From Ureibacillus aquaedulcis (GTDB lineage Bacteria; Bacillota; Bacilli; Bacillales_A; Planococcaceae): a stretch of 64,000 bases of DNA. A program made the position numbers and the translations under genes. Location: NCBI RefSeq assembly GCF_030418165.1, contig NZ_JAUHTQ010000009.1, positions 62,001 through 126,000 on the forward strand. Direction: 5' to 3'. Positions 18,914 to 27,150 of the stretch are shown here, in pieces (the first letter of the stretch is position 1; each line of letters starts with the position of its first letter). The notes under the pieces are model-generated. The model was not told the DNA's origin and searched no databases. It was given only the letters and a program-made list of their open reading frames with translations.

Positions 18914-19129
18914 TTTAAAGCACCTCGGACAATAAAAATTCTTTATTAATTAATATTTAAAAAAATTATTATACCAAAAAGTAACATAATGCTCAATGCT
19001 GCTCCGTTTAAAGTTTCTTCACTGCCCGATAACTAACCACCAGACGGGATACCATATAATACCAAATTATTATAATGTTACCCTTTACCCTCATCTATCA
19101 AACGTTAAGATAAACACTCTCATTTTTTA

Positions 19130-19737
19130 TTAAAATACCTTTCTACTATAAATTCGAATGGAAAGCATCCATGAAAAAATGTAGAGAAGAACAACAGATA
19201 GCACAACTCTTAGGTACAACAGAGCGTTATCAAAAGATAGGACCGTTTGGATTCCCTCTCTTAATCGATCATTTAAATTGGGTATAAATTTGCTGATAAT
19301 GATTAGATACAGAACAAACAATACAGCAATACCAATCATTAAATACTGGTTTTTAAATTGAAAAGAAAATGGAAAGGCAAATGAAATAAAGACCGCAACA
19401 GTGCAAAAGATAAACAGCAATTGTTTCCACTGTGTTATTTCTCCGTGGATAACCAAATTGCCTACAAAAAGAATCGATAGGATAAGGAAAGTAAAAACAA
19501 AAGCTCCCAGATACTTCGAGCCAACAATTTCCTTTCGGGTATGCGGTAAAGAATTCAACAGAAGCTGGATATAAGATTTTTCATCCATTGAAAAACTTTG
19601 CTTAATAAGCGCAATACAAAACAGAACTCCGACCCAGTTGAAGATGTGCCTACGAATAAATAGACAAATAACAGCGGCAGGACAATCATTAATGTTCTTT
19701 TCTGCAAAACAATTTCTTTACGAATGAGATTTAACAT
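19130..19737 (-). pseudogene. Frameshifted ABC-2 permease
   Basis: An ATG at 19737 opens MLNLIRKEI..LLFVYLFVGTSST, then the reading frame continues sensibly only in another frame (FCIALIKQSFSMDEKSYIQLLLNSLPHTRKEIVG..), meaning an indel at about 19625-19660. The second frame carries on for about 150 residues with five hydrophobic segments to a normal end. LLNSLPHTRKEIV is typical of small two-component ABC-2 permeases. The break plus the truncated ATPase upstream marks a dead transporter. The N-terminal residue run before the break is also shorter than in intact relatives. Confidence 0.75.
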
Positions 19738-19865
19738 ATCGCTCTTTTCCTTTCTGTGTATATAGCACAATATCCTCAAGTGTAGGTTTCTCCAGAATGA
19801 TCGTCTCACCAAAGATACTCTGTGTACGCTGCTTAGAGGCGGTTAATGCTTCAAAATCATCTTAA
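19718..19865 (-). pseudogene. C-terminal remnant of an ABC transporter ATPase
   Basis: About 48 codons in one minus frame read DDFEALTASKQ..IFGETIILEKPTLEDIVLY..GKER and stop at 19718, overlapping the permease start by 20 bp. IFGE..LEKPTLEDIVLY is the usual C-terminal tail of exporter ATPases. A stop codon directly upstream and the absence of Walker motifs show that the first 200 or so residues have been lost. The break point at about 19866 joins unrelated plus-strand sequence, so a deletion or rearrangement occurred there. Confidence 0.7.
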
Positions 19866-20025
19866 CGCTTTAACGAATGAATTAGATGGAGTTATTAAAG
19901 CATTGAAAGTTTAGTTCGAATTAGTGAAAGTAACATGAGACTTGTTTTTGTACAAGATTCTCATACCCGAGGAATCATCGCCATAACTTATTTTAAAGAG
20001 GTCGTTTCATAAGTAATTGAAACGG
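19866..20025 (+). other. Scrap of a plus-strand gene end with its terminator
   Basis: Just beyond the ATPase break, a plus-strand frame of about 20 codons (HLNALTNELDGVIKALKV, stop at 19911-19913) looks like the tail of a lost gene. About 90 bp later a hairpin GTCGTTTCA / TGAAACGGC (20001-20025) with a T run looks like a plus-strand terminator that now has no intact gene. Together they suggest a deletion that fused the ends of two convergent genes. The peptide scrap is too short to identify. Confidence 0.4.
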
Positions 20026-20163
20026 CTTTTTTCGTTGAGAACTATGTTAATGTTTTGCTAGAGTTGATAAATAAATCGCTGCTAAAATTCACTTAAGTAA
20101 TTTTTTGTAAAACTTTCAAGAGTTCAGTAGACTAGTATATATAAATTGACCAGGAGGGTTTTG

Positions 20164-21438
20164 ATGACAAAAAACACAGTTACCTTAGTACAAGGGGGAA
20201 ATACGCCCATCGCCAAGGATTCTACTCATGATATCGTCATTGAGTGGAGGTCCTCCCCTGCTGACTTGGATGTAAGTTGCTTTTTGGTCCAGGCTGATGG
20301 AAATGTGCCATCCGATGACTATATGATTTTTTACAATCAACCGACTGATCCAACCCGCATGATTACACTCCATGACAAGGCACCAACAACCAAGACATTT
20401 TCACTATCCCTCCCTTCCCTCCAGCCATCCAATATCCAAAAGTGCGTATTCGCGCTAACGCTTGATGGACCAGGGACTTTAAAAGAGGTGCAAGACTTAA
20501 AGATTACTGTAAAATCGGCAACCGATGAAATCCTATTCAATATACATCAACTAAGTGAGGAAACTTCTCTTGTTCTGGCTGAAATCTACCGTTACAAGGA
20601 TTGGTTCAAATTCAGGGGAATTGGCCAAGGGTTTAATGGTGGCCTCAAGCCTCTTGCAGAAGCACATGGGGTTGTCGTAGAGGATGAGACTAATACTTCT
20701 GAACAAATACCTTCCGCACAGCTCGAATCACCCGCTGCCCCTCCTTCAAATGTAAATATGACGAAAATAGATTTGTTGAAGAAAAAAGTAGCGGTTTCTC
20801 TTGAGAAACACAAATTAACTAAAGAGAAGGCTCGAGTGGCTGTAGTTATTGATGCTTCCGGTTCAATGTCCATGCTATATAGTAAAGGGACGGTTCAGCG
20901 GGCTTTTGAAAAGGTTTTGGCAATCGCTGCATGCATGGATGACGATGGCGCGTTGGATGTGTGGTTTTTCGGCGATAAATTTATGCGAGCACCGAGTGTA
21001 AGAGAAAGTGATTACGAGGATTACGTCAAACGCATCTATCCAAAACCCCGTCTCTTTGGCGGAGTTGGCGCTGGCAATAATGAACCGCGTGTTATGGCAG
21101 ATGTCATTCAAAAATTTACTGTGGAAGAGCCCACTAAAGACCTCCCTACCTATATCATTTTCTTTAGTGATGGCGGGATTTATGAAGAGAAGAAAATTTC
21201 CAGTCTATTAGTCGAAAGCTCCAAAGAAAATATCTTTTGGCAGTTTGTCGGAATTGGCAATGCGAAGTATGGTGTACTCGAAAGGCTCGACAATTTAACT
21301 GGGCGTGTTGTAGATAATGCAGACTTCTTTGCCCTCGACGACTTGGATAAAATTGGTGATGATGAGCTATACAATCGTTTATTTAATGAATTCCCGCAGT
21401 GGCTTAGAGAAGCGAGACGATTGGGAATTACGAATTAG
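20164..21438 (+). CDS. terF: TerF-like protein: TerD domain fused to vWA domain
   Basis: 424 residues from ATG 20164 (AGGAGGG lies 7 bp before; an upstream TTG covers that site). The N-terminal 1-160 is a TerD/CABP-type Ca2+-binding domain with SPADLDVSCFLV and a second acidic strand; a linker rich in Ser/Pro/Ala spans about 170-200; the C-terminal von Willebrand A domain has a full MIDAS (DASGSMS near 229-235, and FFSDGG near 333). TerF belongs to tellurite/stress resistance clusters with TerB, C, D and E; none of these is here, so this is an orphan copy. Probably a cytoplasmic, metal-dependent scaffold in stress or phage response (family inference). Confidence 0.88.
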   Translation: MTKNTVTLVQGGNTPIAKDSTHDIVIEWRSSPADLDVSCFLVQADGNVPSDDYMIFYNQPTDPTRMITLHDKAPTTKTFSLSLPSLQPSNIQKCVFALTLDGPGTLKEVQDLKITVKSATDEILFNIHQLSEETSLVLAEIYRYKDWFKFRGIGQGFNGGLKPLAEAHGVVVEDETNTSEQIPSAQLESPAAPPSNVNMTKIDLLKKKVAVSLEKHKLTKEKARVAVVIDASGSMSMLYSKGTVQRAFEKVLAIAACMDDDGALDVWFFGDKFMRAPSVRESDYEDYVKRIYPKPRLFGGVGAGNNEPRVMADVIQKFTVEEPTKDLPTYIIFFSDGGIYEEKKISSLLVESSKENIFWQFVGIGNAKYGVLERLDNLTGRVVDNADFFALDDLDKIGDDELYNRLFNEFPQWLREARRLGITN

Positions 21439-21443
21439 AGTTT

Positions 21444-21469
21444 AAAAGGCCTCCATTTGGAGGCCTTTT
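21444..21469. terminator. Terminator of the TerF-like gene
   Basis: An 11-bp perfect stem AAAAGGCCTCC / GGAGGCCTTTT right after the stop. Confidence 0.9.
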
Positions 21470-21480
21470 GTTAATCCTTG

Positions 21481-21630
21481 CTACCGCATATAAACCATCG
21501 AAATATCCGGTTCTACAACTGCCACATTGGGAGTTTGGATACGCGGAGGCAATTTGGATTCTATAAATAAAGTTGAATAATACGCATCCGCAATGGTAAC
21601 AAAATAGACTAAAAATAATAGCTTTTTCAG
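21481..21630 (-). CDS. Possible 49-codon membrane-leader peptide, start uncertain
   Basis: A minus frame from a CTG at 21630 reads LKKLLFLVYFVTIADAYYST, then LPPRIQTPNVAVVEPDISMVYMR and a stop. The hydrophobic leader followed by a polar, Pro-rich tail looks protein-like, and more so than the overlapping 87-codon frame. A stop codon directly precedes the CTG and the nearest AAGGAG site is about 24 bp upstream in a different phase, so this may be the end of a frameshifted gene. I do not recognise it. Confidence 0.25.
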   Translation of the reverse strand: MKKLLFLVYFVTIADAYYSTLFIESKLPPRIQTPNVAVVEPDISMVYMR

Positions 21631-21810
21631 TCAATGATTCAAAGTAAATCTTTTCTCCTTCTAGCACATAAACTTGGTGACATGTCGCCACATTTGTGAT
21701 TCTTATTTATATACGCGTGGTGACTATATAAGTTTCACTTTTAAAGAGAAATTAAGGAGTAGTATGCCAGCTATTGAGATGCAATTTCCTTTATAAGAAA
21801 ACCTCAAAAA

Positions 21811-21846
21811 AAGAGGCATCAATCCATCTTGGATTCATGCCACTCG
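21811..21846 (-). terminator. Terminator of stress protein gene 1
   Basis: Inverted repeat GGCATGAATCC / GGATTGATGCC (one mismatch) with a T run on the minus strand. Confidence 0.75.
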
Positions 21847-21879
21847 TTTAGAGCTATATATTTATATTTCTTTGTAAAT

Positions 21880-22305
21880 TTAAAAGTAGTGACGACGATC
21901 TAAATACGTATAGTCTACATTGAGCTCTCGATCTACGGGTGTCGTGTCTATATAGTCATCATCCATATCATCATTCAGATAGATAAGGACGCCTCCATCT
22001 TCTACAATCTGTTTGTAATACTCAAGCTGTGAACCTGGTATGTCAATTCCTTTAAGACCTTCCATAACAGCATCATCACCCGTGAAGAGTGATTTAAATT
22101 TGTCTACAGCATTTCCTGTACGATGCAGATCAACATCAGCGTCCCACTTCAGTTCGGCAAACGCGTCTAGATCTTTTCCTACTAAATGAATTTGACCCAT
22201 TGGAGTTCCACTAGTCTTCAATCGTTCGATAATTTCCATTGCCTCATTTCTTGTGTGGGCCACCTCAATATGATTGCCTGGATCATTAAAGTTTGATGAA
22301 TACAA
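21880..22305 (-). CDS. General stress protein, YflT domain (paralog 1)
   Basis: 141 residues, one YflT-type heat/general stress domain (IEVAHTRNEAMEIIERLKTSG.. LHRTG..FTGDDAVMEGL..YYKQIVEDGGVLIYLND) with an acidic C-terminal tail. Bacillus YflT is a sigma-B regulon member of unknown biochemical role. A sigma-B-type promoter lies 36 bp upstream. It is the last of three tandem paralogs, each with its own promoter and terminator. Confidence 0.88.
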   Translation of the reverse strand: MYSSNFNDPGNHIEVAHTRNEAMEIIERLKTSGTPMGQIHLVGKDLDAFAELKWDADVDLHRTGNAVDKFKSLFTGDDAVMEGLKGIDIPGSQLEYYKQIVEDGGVLIYLNDDMDDDYIDTTPVDRELNVDYTYLDRRHYF

Positions 22306-22340
22306 GTCTGAATCCCTCCTTTTAATAGTCTATTAAACTA

Positions 22341-22365
22341 CTACCCGTGGCGAGGTTCACTAAAC
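22341..22365 (-). promoter_or_regulatory. Sigma-B-type promoter of stress gene 1
   Basis: Minus strand GTTTAG, 13-bp spacer, GGGTAG; consensus is GTTTAA-N12..15-GGGTAT. Confidence 0.82.
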
Positions 22366-22380
22366 CAGTTGGATTGAAAA

Positions 22381-22412
22381 GGAGGCGTTAACCCCCTCTA
22401 GGATTAACGCCC
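22381..22412 (-). terminator. Terminator of stress gene 2
   Basis: GGCGTTAATCC / GGTTAACGCC stem with T-rich flank downstream of the stop at 22489. Confidence 0.7.
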
Positions 22413-22488
22413 TACTGTTAATAAACGCTTCCGCCTTCATTAACGTTCTGGAAGTAATCGAGCCATGTCCTGCTCTTGTTCAGTCGAT

Positions 22489-22902
22489 TTAAATTAATGG
22501 ATTACGCTCATTTGAGTATGAATCAAGTCCTGTATTTAAATCGCGTTCTACCACCGTCGTGTCTATATATTCATCGGTATAAATCAGCACACCGCCATTT
22601 TCGACTACCTGCTTATAATGAAGCAGCTGACTTTCCGGTAAATCAGCATCTCGTAAACCTTCCATCACGGCATCTTCTCCCGTAAAGAATGCTTTAAATT
22701 TATCGCCAAAGTTACCAGCATTGTGTACATCCACGTCTGCATCCCATTTTAAATTCGTAAATTCCACTAAATCTTTCCCTACAATGTTAATTTGGCCTTT
22801 TGGAATCCCATCATTCTTCAATCTGTCAATAATCGCCATTGCTTCTTGAGTAGTATGTGCTACCTCAATGTTGTAGCTGCCGTTCATATTGTTTGAATAC
22901 AT
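22489..22902 (-). CDS. General stress protein, YflT domain (paralog 2)
   Basis: 137 residues, same fold and near-identical motifs to its neighbours (VAHTTQEAMAIIDRLK, NIVGKDLVEFTNLKWDADVDVH, FFTGEDAVMEGL, ENGGVLIYTDEYIDTT). A GGAGGAAT site precedes the ATG. A sigma-B-type promoter is 36 bp upstream. The extra tail after EYIDTT differs between copies, while the core domain is conserved. Confidence 0.88.
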   Translation of the reverse strand: MYSNNMNGSYNIEVAHTTQEAMAIIDRLKNDGIPKGQINIVGKDLVEFTNLKWDADVDVHNAGNFGDKFKAFFTGEDAVMEGLRDADLPESQLLHYKQVVENGGVLIYTDEYIDTTVVERDLNTGLDSYSNERNPLI

Positions 22903-22937
22903 TCTTGAATTCCTCCTTTTAATAGGTTATTACTTTT

Positions 22938-22962
22938 GTACCCGGGTGAAAAGTTTATAAAC
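22938..22962 (-). promoter_or_regulatory. Sigma-B-type promoter of stress gene 2
   Basis: Minus strand GTTTAT, 13-bp spacer, GGGTAC. Confidence 0.8.
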
Positions 22963-23116
22963 ATTATTTAGAATTCCCTACTTGACAAAACAGCTTCAAA
23001 CTGCTCTAACCCTTTTAAAGCAATATCGTATTGAAAGAGGTTGACTAGTTAGTGGCAGGAAGTATATAAATTGTAATCTTATGCGAAGTGACCGGCATTA
23101 CGGCAAAATAAAAAAA

Positions 23117-23144
23117 GCATTCATCTTGATTATACGATGAACGC
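23117..23144 (-). terminator. Terminator of stress gene 3
   Basis: Stem GCGTTCATC / GATGAATGC with T run on the minus strand, 22 bp past the stop at 23167. Confidence 0.75.
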
Positions 23145-23166
23145 CTTCTCGTGCTATTTCTATTCA

Positions 23167-23598
23167 TTAAAATCTTGTACCATCATCATAGGTATTTGAA
23201 TCGTCTATGATATTAGGATCCCTTACTATTTGATTTGCAATTTTTGTCGTGTCCAAGTATTCATCTGTATAGATTAGCACTCCGCCGCCATCTATAATTT
23301 TCTTATAGAGATGGAGATTTTCTTCAGGAAGCTTTGCATGCTTCAAGCCTTCTATTTCGGCATCTTCTCCCGTTAAAAACGATTTCAGTCGATCTCCTGT
23401 ATTCCCGATGCGATGCAGATTGATTTCGGCATCCCATTTCAAATTGGCAAATTCAATTAAGTCTTTTCCGACTACATGAATATCGCCCTTTTGTATGCCA
23501 TCCGCTTTTAAATTTCCGATGATTGCAAGTGCCTCCTGTTTATCGTTGGCTATCACTATATGAGACCTTCCCAGGTTTTCATTACCTAATGGATACAT
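23167..23598 (-). CDS. General stress protein, YflT domain (paralog 3)
   Basis: 143 residues from ATG 23598, which has AGGAGGAAAC in place; a longer open frame upstream runs through the promoter and is not used. The core domain matches the other two copies (IVIANDKQEALAIIGNLK, VGKDLIEFANLKWDAEINLHRIG, FLTGEDAEIEGL, DGGGVLIYTDEYLDTT). Its tail is Asp/Asn-rich. It is the copy nearest the sigma-B consensus. Confidence 0.88.
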   Translation of the reverse strand: MYPLGNENLGRSHIVIANDKQEALAIIGNLKADGIQKGDIHVVGKDLIEFANLKWDAEINLHRIGNTGDRLKSFLTGEDAEIEGLKHAKLPEENLHLYKKIIDGGGVLIYTDEYLDTTKIANQIVRDPNIIDDSNTYDDGTRF

Positions 23599-23631
23599 AT
23601 TGTTTCCTCCTATACTAAAGTAGTATATTTG

Positions 23632-23657
23632 ATACCCCTTTGGATACTTGAATAAAC
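23632..23657 (-). promoter_or_regulatory. Sigma-B-type promoter of stress gene 3
   Basis: Minus strand GTTTAT, 14-bp spacer, GGGTAT, the best match of the three; about 35 bp before the ATG. Confidence 0.85.
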
Positions 23658-23691
23658 CTATATGTGAATCTAAAAAGTAAATCATAATAAA

Positions 23692-23716
23692 AAACTGCCT
23701 GTCTCCCAAGCAGTTT
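23692..23716 (-). terminator. Terminator of the acyl-CoA operon
   Basis: 7-bp stem AAACTGC / GCAGTTT followed by T run on the minus strand. Confidence 0.75.
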
Positions 23717-23772
23717 AAAAGAATCGAATTTTTTAGTCGATGTAAACTTTTTAGTATAAATCCCTGGCACAG

Positions 23773-24579
23773 TTAGTTGAATTTTGCTTTGCGCTTTTCT
23801 AACAAGGCCGACACACCTTCTTTATAATCCGGCAGTTCAGTGACAATCCCCATTTTAGATGAAATATAATCTAGTGAAGAACGTAAACTCATAGTCTGAC
23901 TTTGATAAACTGCACGCTTAATAATACGCATAACCTCCTGTGGACCATTCCTTAGTTTCTCGACATAATCCTGAACAAAGGAGTCTAGCTCATCATCCTC
24001 TACAACAAAGGTTACCAATCCTTTTTCTTTTGCCTCCTCTGCCGATAAAACACGGGCAGTCCACAACAAATCCAGTGCTTGATCGATTCCCACTAATTTC
24101 GGTAAAAAATAAGCCCCTCCATCTCCCGGTACAATCCCGACATTGATATAGCTTTCCGAGAATTTGGCAGAAGCAGCGGCAATCCGAATATCGCACATTA
24201 ACCCCATATCCAGCCCTGCCCCCATTGCATAGCCGTGCATTTGGCAAATGACAGGCTTGTCAATTTCCTCCAAAAGAAGTGGAATACGCTGAATTTTCTT
24301 CCACAGAGAATTTTTTCTGGCAAGGCCAGTTGATGTGATATCCTCCTGACTTTCAAAAAATCCTTTTCCTGCGACCATCGCCTTGACATCACCGCCAGCA
24401 CAAAACGATTTGCCATTGCCTTTTACAAGAACAACTCTTATTGAATCATTATCCCGCACTTCTTCCAATGCCTGAGTCCAAAGTTGAATCATTTCCTCGC
24501 TGAAGGCGTTAAAACTCTCCGGCCGATTTAATGTAATTGTTGCAATCCCGTTATTCACTTCAAATAGTAAGTCCGCCAT
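23773..24579 (-). CDS. Enoyl-CoA hydratase/isomerase family protein
   Basis: 268 residues, a single crotonase domain. Oxyanion-hole segments are KGNGKSFCAGGDVKAMV (about 54-70) and the MGAGLDMGLMCD stretch (about 117-128), and the active-site region GIVPGDGGAYFLPKLVG follows. The second catalytic Glu of true hydratases (usually in GxxxPE) is not obvious because the sequence has Asp at PGD, so isomerase or 1,4-addition activity cannot be excluded. It is the third gene of an operon with two acyl-CoA dehydrogenase subunits, 15 bp after the second, consistent with a beta-oxidation-like side pathway. Confidence 0.88.
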   Translation of the reverse strand: MADLLFEVNNGIATITLNRPESFNAFSEEMIQLWTQALEEVRDNDSIRVVLVKGNGKSFCAGGDVKAMVAGKGFFESQEDITSTGLARKNSLWKKIQRIPLLLEEIDKPVICQMHGYAMGAGLDMGLMCDIRIAAASAKFSESYINVGIVPGDGGAYFLPKLVGIDQALDLLWTARVLSAEEAKEKGLVTFVVEDDELDSFVQDYVEKLRNGPQEVMRIIKRAVYQSQTMSLRSSLDYISSKMGIVTELPDYKEGVSALLEKRKAKFN

Positions 24580-24594
24580 TGATACAACTCCTCC

Positions 24595-25647
24595 TTAACT
24601 ATGTTCAACATGTTTTTTCTTTGTTAACTCTTCCCAAAGGGTGTTTGTTGAATGAATCCACTTATTAGCCAATTCTTTTTTCCAATACTTTTCATGGAAA
24701 TCCTCGTCCCGCCATGCCCACAATCTGCGTGTATAGTGATGTAATCGGTGTTCATGCGTGACCCCGATTGCTGCATGGACTTGGTGTGCACTTGTTGCCA
24801 CTATGCGGCTGGCATCATCAAGTTTTAACCTGGCAAAGGCTACTTCATCATTTACATCACCTTCTACGAGTAGTGCAATGATATTTTCCAGTGCCGCAGC
24901 TGAAAGTGCTTGCTCTCCAGCTAAAATGGCAAGATGTTGCTGTACTAATTGGAATCGGTGGATTGGACGACCAAATTGTTCACGTTCTTTACTGAACTGC
25001 ACCGCTAACTCAAATGCGCGATCGATTGCGCCCACCATTTTGCTTACTGTAACTACGGTCTGTAATTTTGCAAAGAATTCACGCTGCTGTTCTGTGAGGG
25101 GGTAACTTACTAGTATGTTGGCATCGGTGAATTTGATGTGATCTCTTGGCTCTGCTGCTAAGTTGGTATGGTTTTCTATTGTTGCGTCCTTTAAATCGAT
25201 TAAAATTAAGGACTCTTTCCCTTGCTCCGCTCCGAGTGTCACGAGCTTTTCAGCGTATCTCGCCCAAGGGACATGCTTTAGGCTGCCGGTAGCCTTCCCT
25301 TCCATAATATCTAAAGGCTTTGCGGCAATATGAATGGTTGATAACTCGCTACGAGGTTGAATATTACTATTTTCTAAAATAAGGTTGGCCAGTGTATGTT
25401 CGATAAACGGAATCGGTACGGCATATTTCCCAACTAACCGATACAAGTGAAAGAGGTCCTCATAGTCCCCACCTGCACCACCTTGTTCTTCTTTTATGGC
25501 AACTTTTTCAATTTCATTTTCCAGTAGGAGCTGCCAAACATCTTCTCCCCACTTTCCCGCTTCCAACAAATCGACCGTTTCTTTTTCCACCTTTTCCTTG
25601 AACATTCTTTCTACGACATCGACAATCATATCCTTCATTTCACTCAT
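24595..25647 (-). CDS. Acyl-CoA dehydrogenase-like protein, small partner subunit
   Basis: 350 residues with the C-terminal ACAD helical domain visible (MVGAIDRAFELAVQFSKEREQFGRPIHRFQLVQQHLA, a classic FAD-side signature) but a poorly conserved N-terminal and beta domain, and no GGTSEV-type C-terminal motif; instead the end reads THEHRLHHYTRRLWAWRDEDF. It overlaps the partner gene stop by 4 bp, so the two are translationally coupled. Paired ACAD genes of this kind form alpha2-beta2 enzymes in actinobacteria that handle steroid or branched CoA esters. Here the substrate is unknown. Confidence 0.85.
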   Translation of the reverse strand: MSEMKDMIVDVVERMFKEKVEKETVDLLEAGKWGEDVWQLLLENEIEKVAIKEEQGGAGGDYEDLFHLYRLVGKYAVPIPFIEHTLANLILENSNIQPRSELSTIHIAAKPLDIMEGKATGSLKHVPWARYAEKLVTLGAEQGKESLILIDLKDATIENHTNLAAEPRDHIKFTDANILVSYPLTEQQREFFAKLQTVVTVSKMVGAIDRAFELAVQFSKEREQFGRPIHRFQLVQQHLAILAGEQALSAAALENIIALLVEGDVNDEVAFARLKLDDASRIVATSAHQVHAAIGVTHEHRLHHYTRRLWAWRDEDFHEKYWKKELANKWIHSTNTLWEELTKKKHVEHS

Positions 25648-26786
25648 CCTGCCAACACTCCCTTCGCGATAATGCCATATAGCACCTCGGATGTTCCCCC
25701 GCGAATTGTAAAGCCCGGTGCATGAAGTGTGGATTCTGCCAGGAAACGATCTAGTGCACGATCCGCTTTAAGGTGTGGATACACATCCAGCAACAATCGA
25801 ACAACTTCAGGAATTTTCTGTTCAAATTTCGTACCCACACTTTTTACCAAGGCTGCTGGCACACTTACTTCTCCACCTTCTTCCAGTACTTTGGCAACAC
25901 CTATTGATAGATTTCGCAAACTCCATAATTCTGCTACAAGTTTGGAGGCTTGCGCTAAACCTTCAATATTTTGCTGCCGTTTAAGCTCCTCCATTGCTTC
26001 ATTCAGCAATGGGAAAGTACTTAAAATACGCTCTGGCCCACTACGTTCAAATGCCAATTCAGCAAGCCCTTGTGTCCACCCGTTTCCTAATGTGCCAACG
26101 ACCATCTCGTCCGGGACAAACACGTTATCAAAAAATACATCATTAAAATGATGTTCGCCTGTTAGATAATGAATGGGCGTAATGGTTACACCCTCAGATT
26201 CCAGGTTGATAATTAATTGACTCAAGCCTTGGTGTTTCTTTTCCTTTAAGGGTTCGGTGCGAACGAGTGTTACCATATAATGTGCATCTTGGGCGTTGCT
26301 CGTCCATGTCTTTGCACCATTAACAATCCAGCCACCTTCCACTTTTTCAGCTTTCGTTCGAACCGAGGCAAGATCCGAACCACTATTAGGTTCACTTAAC
26401 CCAATGGCAAAGAAGCATTCCCCTTTTATGATTTTGGGTAAGAAGAAATTCTTTTGAACCTCCGTCCCAAACCTCATTAGCAAAGGCCCTGTCTGACGAT
26501 CGGCGAACCAGTGCGCTGCAACCGGTGCTCCAATGGCCAAAAATTCCTCCGTTAAAATATATCGGTCAATCGAACTTCGTTCAGCGCCGCCATATTCTTT
26601 TGGCCAAGTCAACCCAATCCAGCCCTGCTCAGCAATCAATTTGGAAAATCCCGGATCGCTTCCACTTAACCAGGAATCACATTTTGTTTGAAAAGACCCC
26701 TTTTGCAGCTCTTCTTGCAAGAATGTCCGAACCTCTTGTCTGAATAGTTCTTGCTCCTTTGTAAATTGAACAGTAGGTAATTTCAA
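25644..26786 (-). CDS. Acyl-CoA dehydrogenase, larger partner subunit
   Basis: 380 residues from a TTG at 26786 (AAGGGGTGG precedes it); a longer open frame upstream reads low-complexity hydrophobic sequence and lacks a ribosome site. Domains in order: N-terminal helices, FFAIGLSEPNSGSDLASVRTKA (FAD-binding strand), WTSNAQDAHYMVTLVRT, a C-terminal helical domain, and RGGTSEVLYGIIAKGVL at the end. The Arg-Gly-Gly in place of Tyr-Glu-Gly at the usual catalytic position is typical of the heteromeric alpha2-beta2 group. First gene of the three-gene unit. Confidence 0.88.
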   Translation of the reverse strand: MKLPTVQFTKEQELFRQEVRTFLQEELQKGSFQTKCDSWLSGSDPGFSKLIAEQGWIGLTWPKEYGGAERSSIDRYILTEEFLAIGAPVAAHWFADRQTGPLLMRFGTEVQKNFFLPKIIKGECFFAIGLSEPNSGSDLASVRTKAEKVEGGWIVNGAKTWTSNAQDAHYMVTLVRTEPLKEKKHQGLSQLIINLESEGVTITPIHYLTGEHHFNDVFFDNVFVPDEMVVGTLGNGWTQGLAELAFERSGPERILSTFPLLNEAMEELKRQQNIEGLAQASKLVAELWSLRNLSIGVAKVLEEGGEVSVPAALVKSVGTKFEQKIPEVVRLLLDVYPHLKADRALDRFLAESTLHAPGFTIRGGTSEVLYGIIAKGVLAG

Positions 26787-27150
26787 TCCAGCCACCCCTT
26801 TTACGAAATTCTTGTGCAATCCTTTCGCTGTATAAATAGTGTATATTTTCAGAATATTGAACGTCAATGGATTTTAGACAAATAATTTACATTAGATAGA
26901 AGTATATTGTTTATAATAGAAAATTCTTTCGACGCCTTCTTTCATTGTAAATATGTATAGATTATTTGTTTGTGGTAGTAGGCTAAGTGCTGGATGACCT
27001 AACATATGAGGAAATAAGTTGATAATTTTCGGGGCTCGGAATCTGTTGCATAAAGATTGCTTTTATTTATCCTTTTTAAAAAAGATGTCCCAAAGCAATG
27101 CTTTTAGGGACATCCTACAAGTTACTATGAAAAACTATTAATTATCGATC
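26787..27150. other. Intergenic region without a gene
   Basis: It contains the upstream region of the acyl-CoA operon, an unremarkable AT-rich stretch, and the adhA-like terminator at 27084-27114. I see no open frame with a ribosome site and no recognisable RNA. Confidence 0.6.
27084..27114 (-). terminator. Terminator of the alcohol dehydrogenase gene
   Basis: Stem GATGTCCC / GGGACATC plus inner AAAGCA/TGCTTT pairing and a T run on the minus strand. Confidence 0.85.

Noticed and set aside
21428-21691. 87-codon minus frame overlapping the end of the TerF-like gene
   Set aside because: It runs into the TerF coding end and across its terminator, lacks a ribosome site and has no protein-like pattern; an alternative frame inside it looks better.
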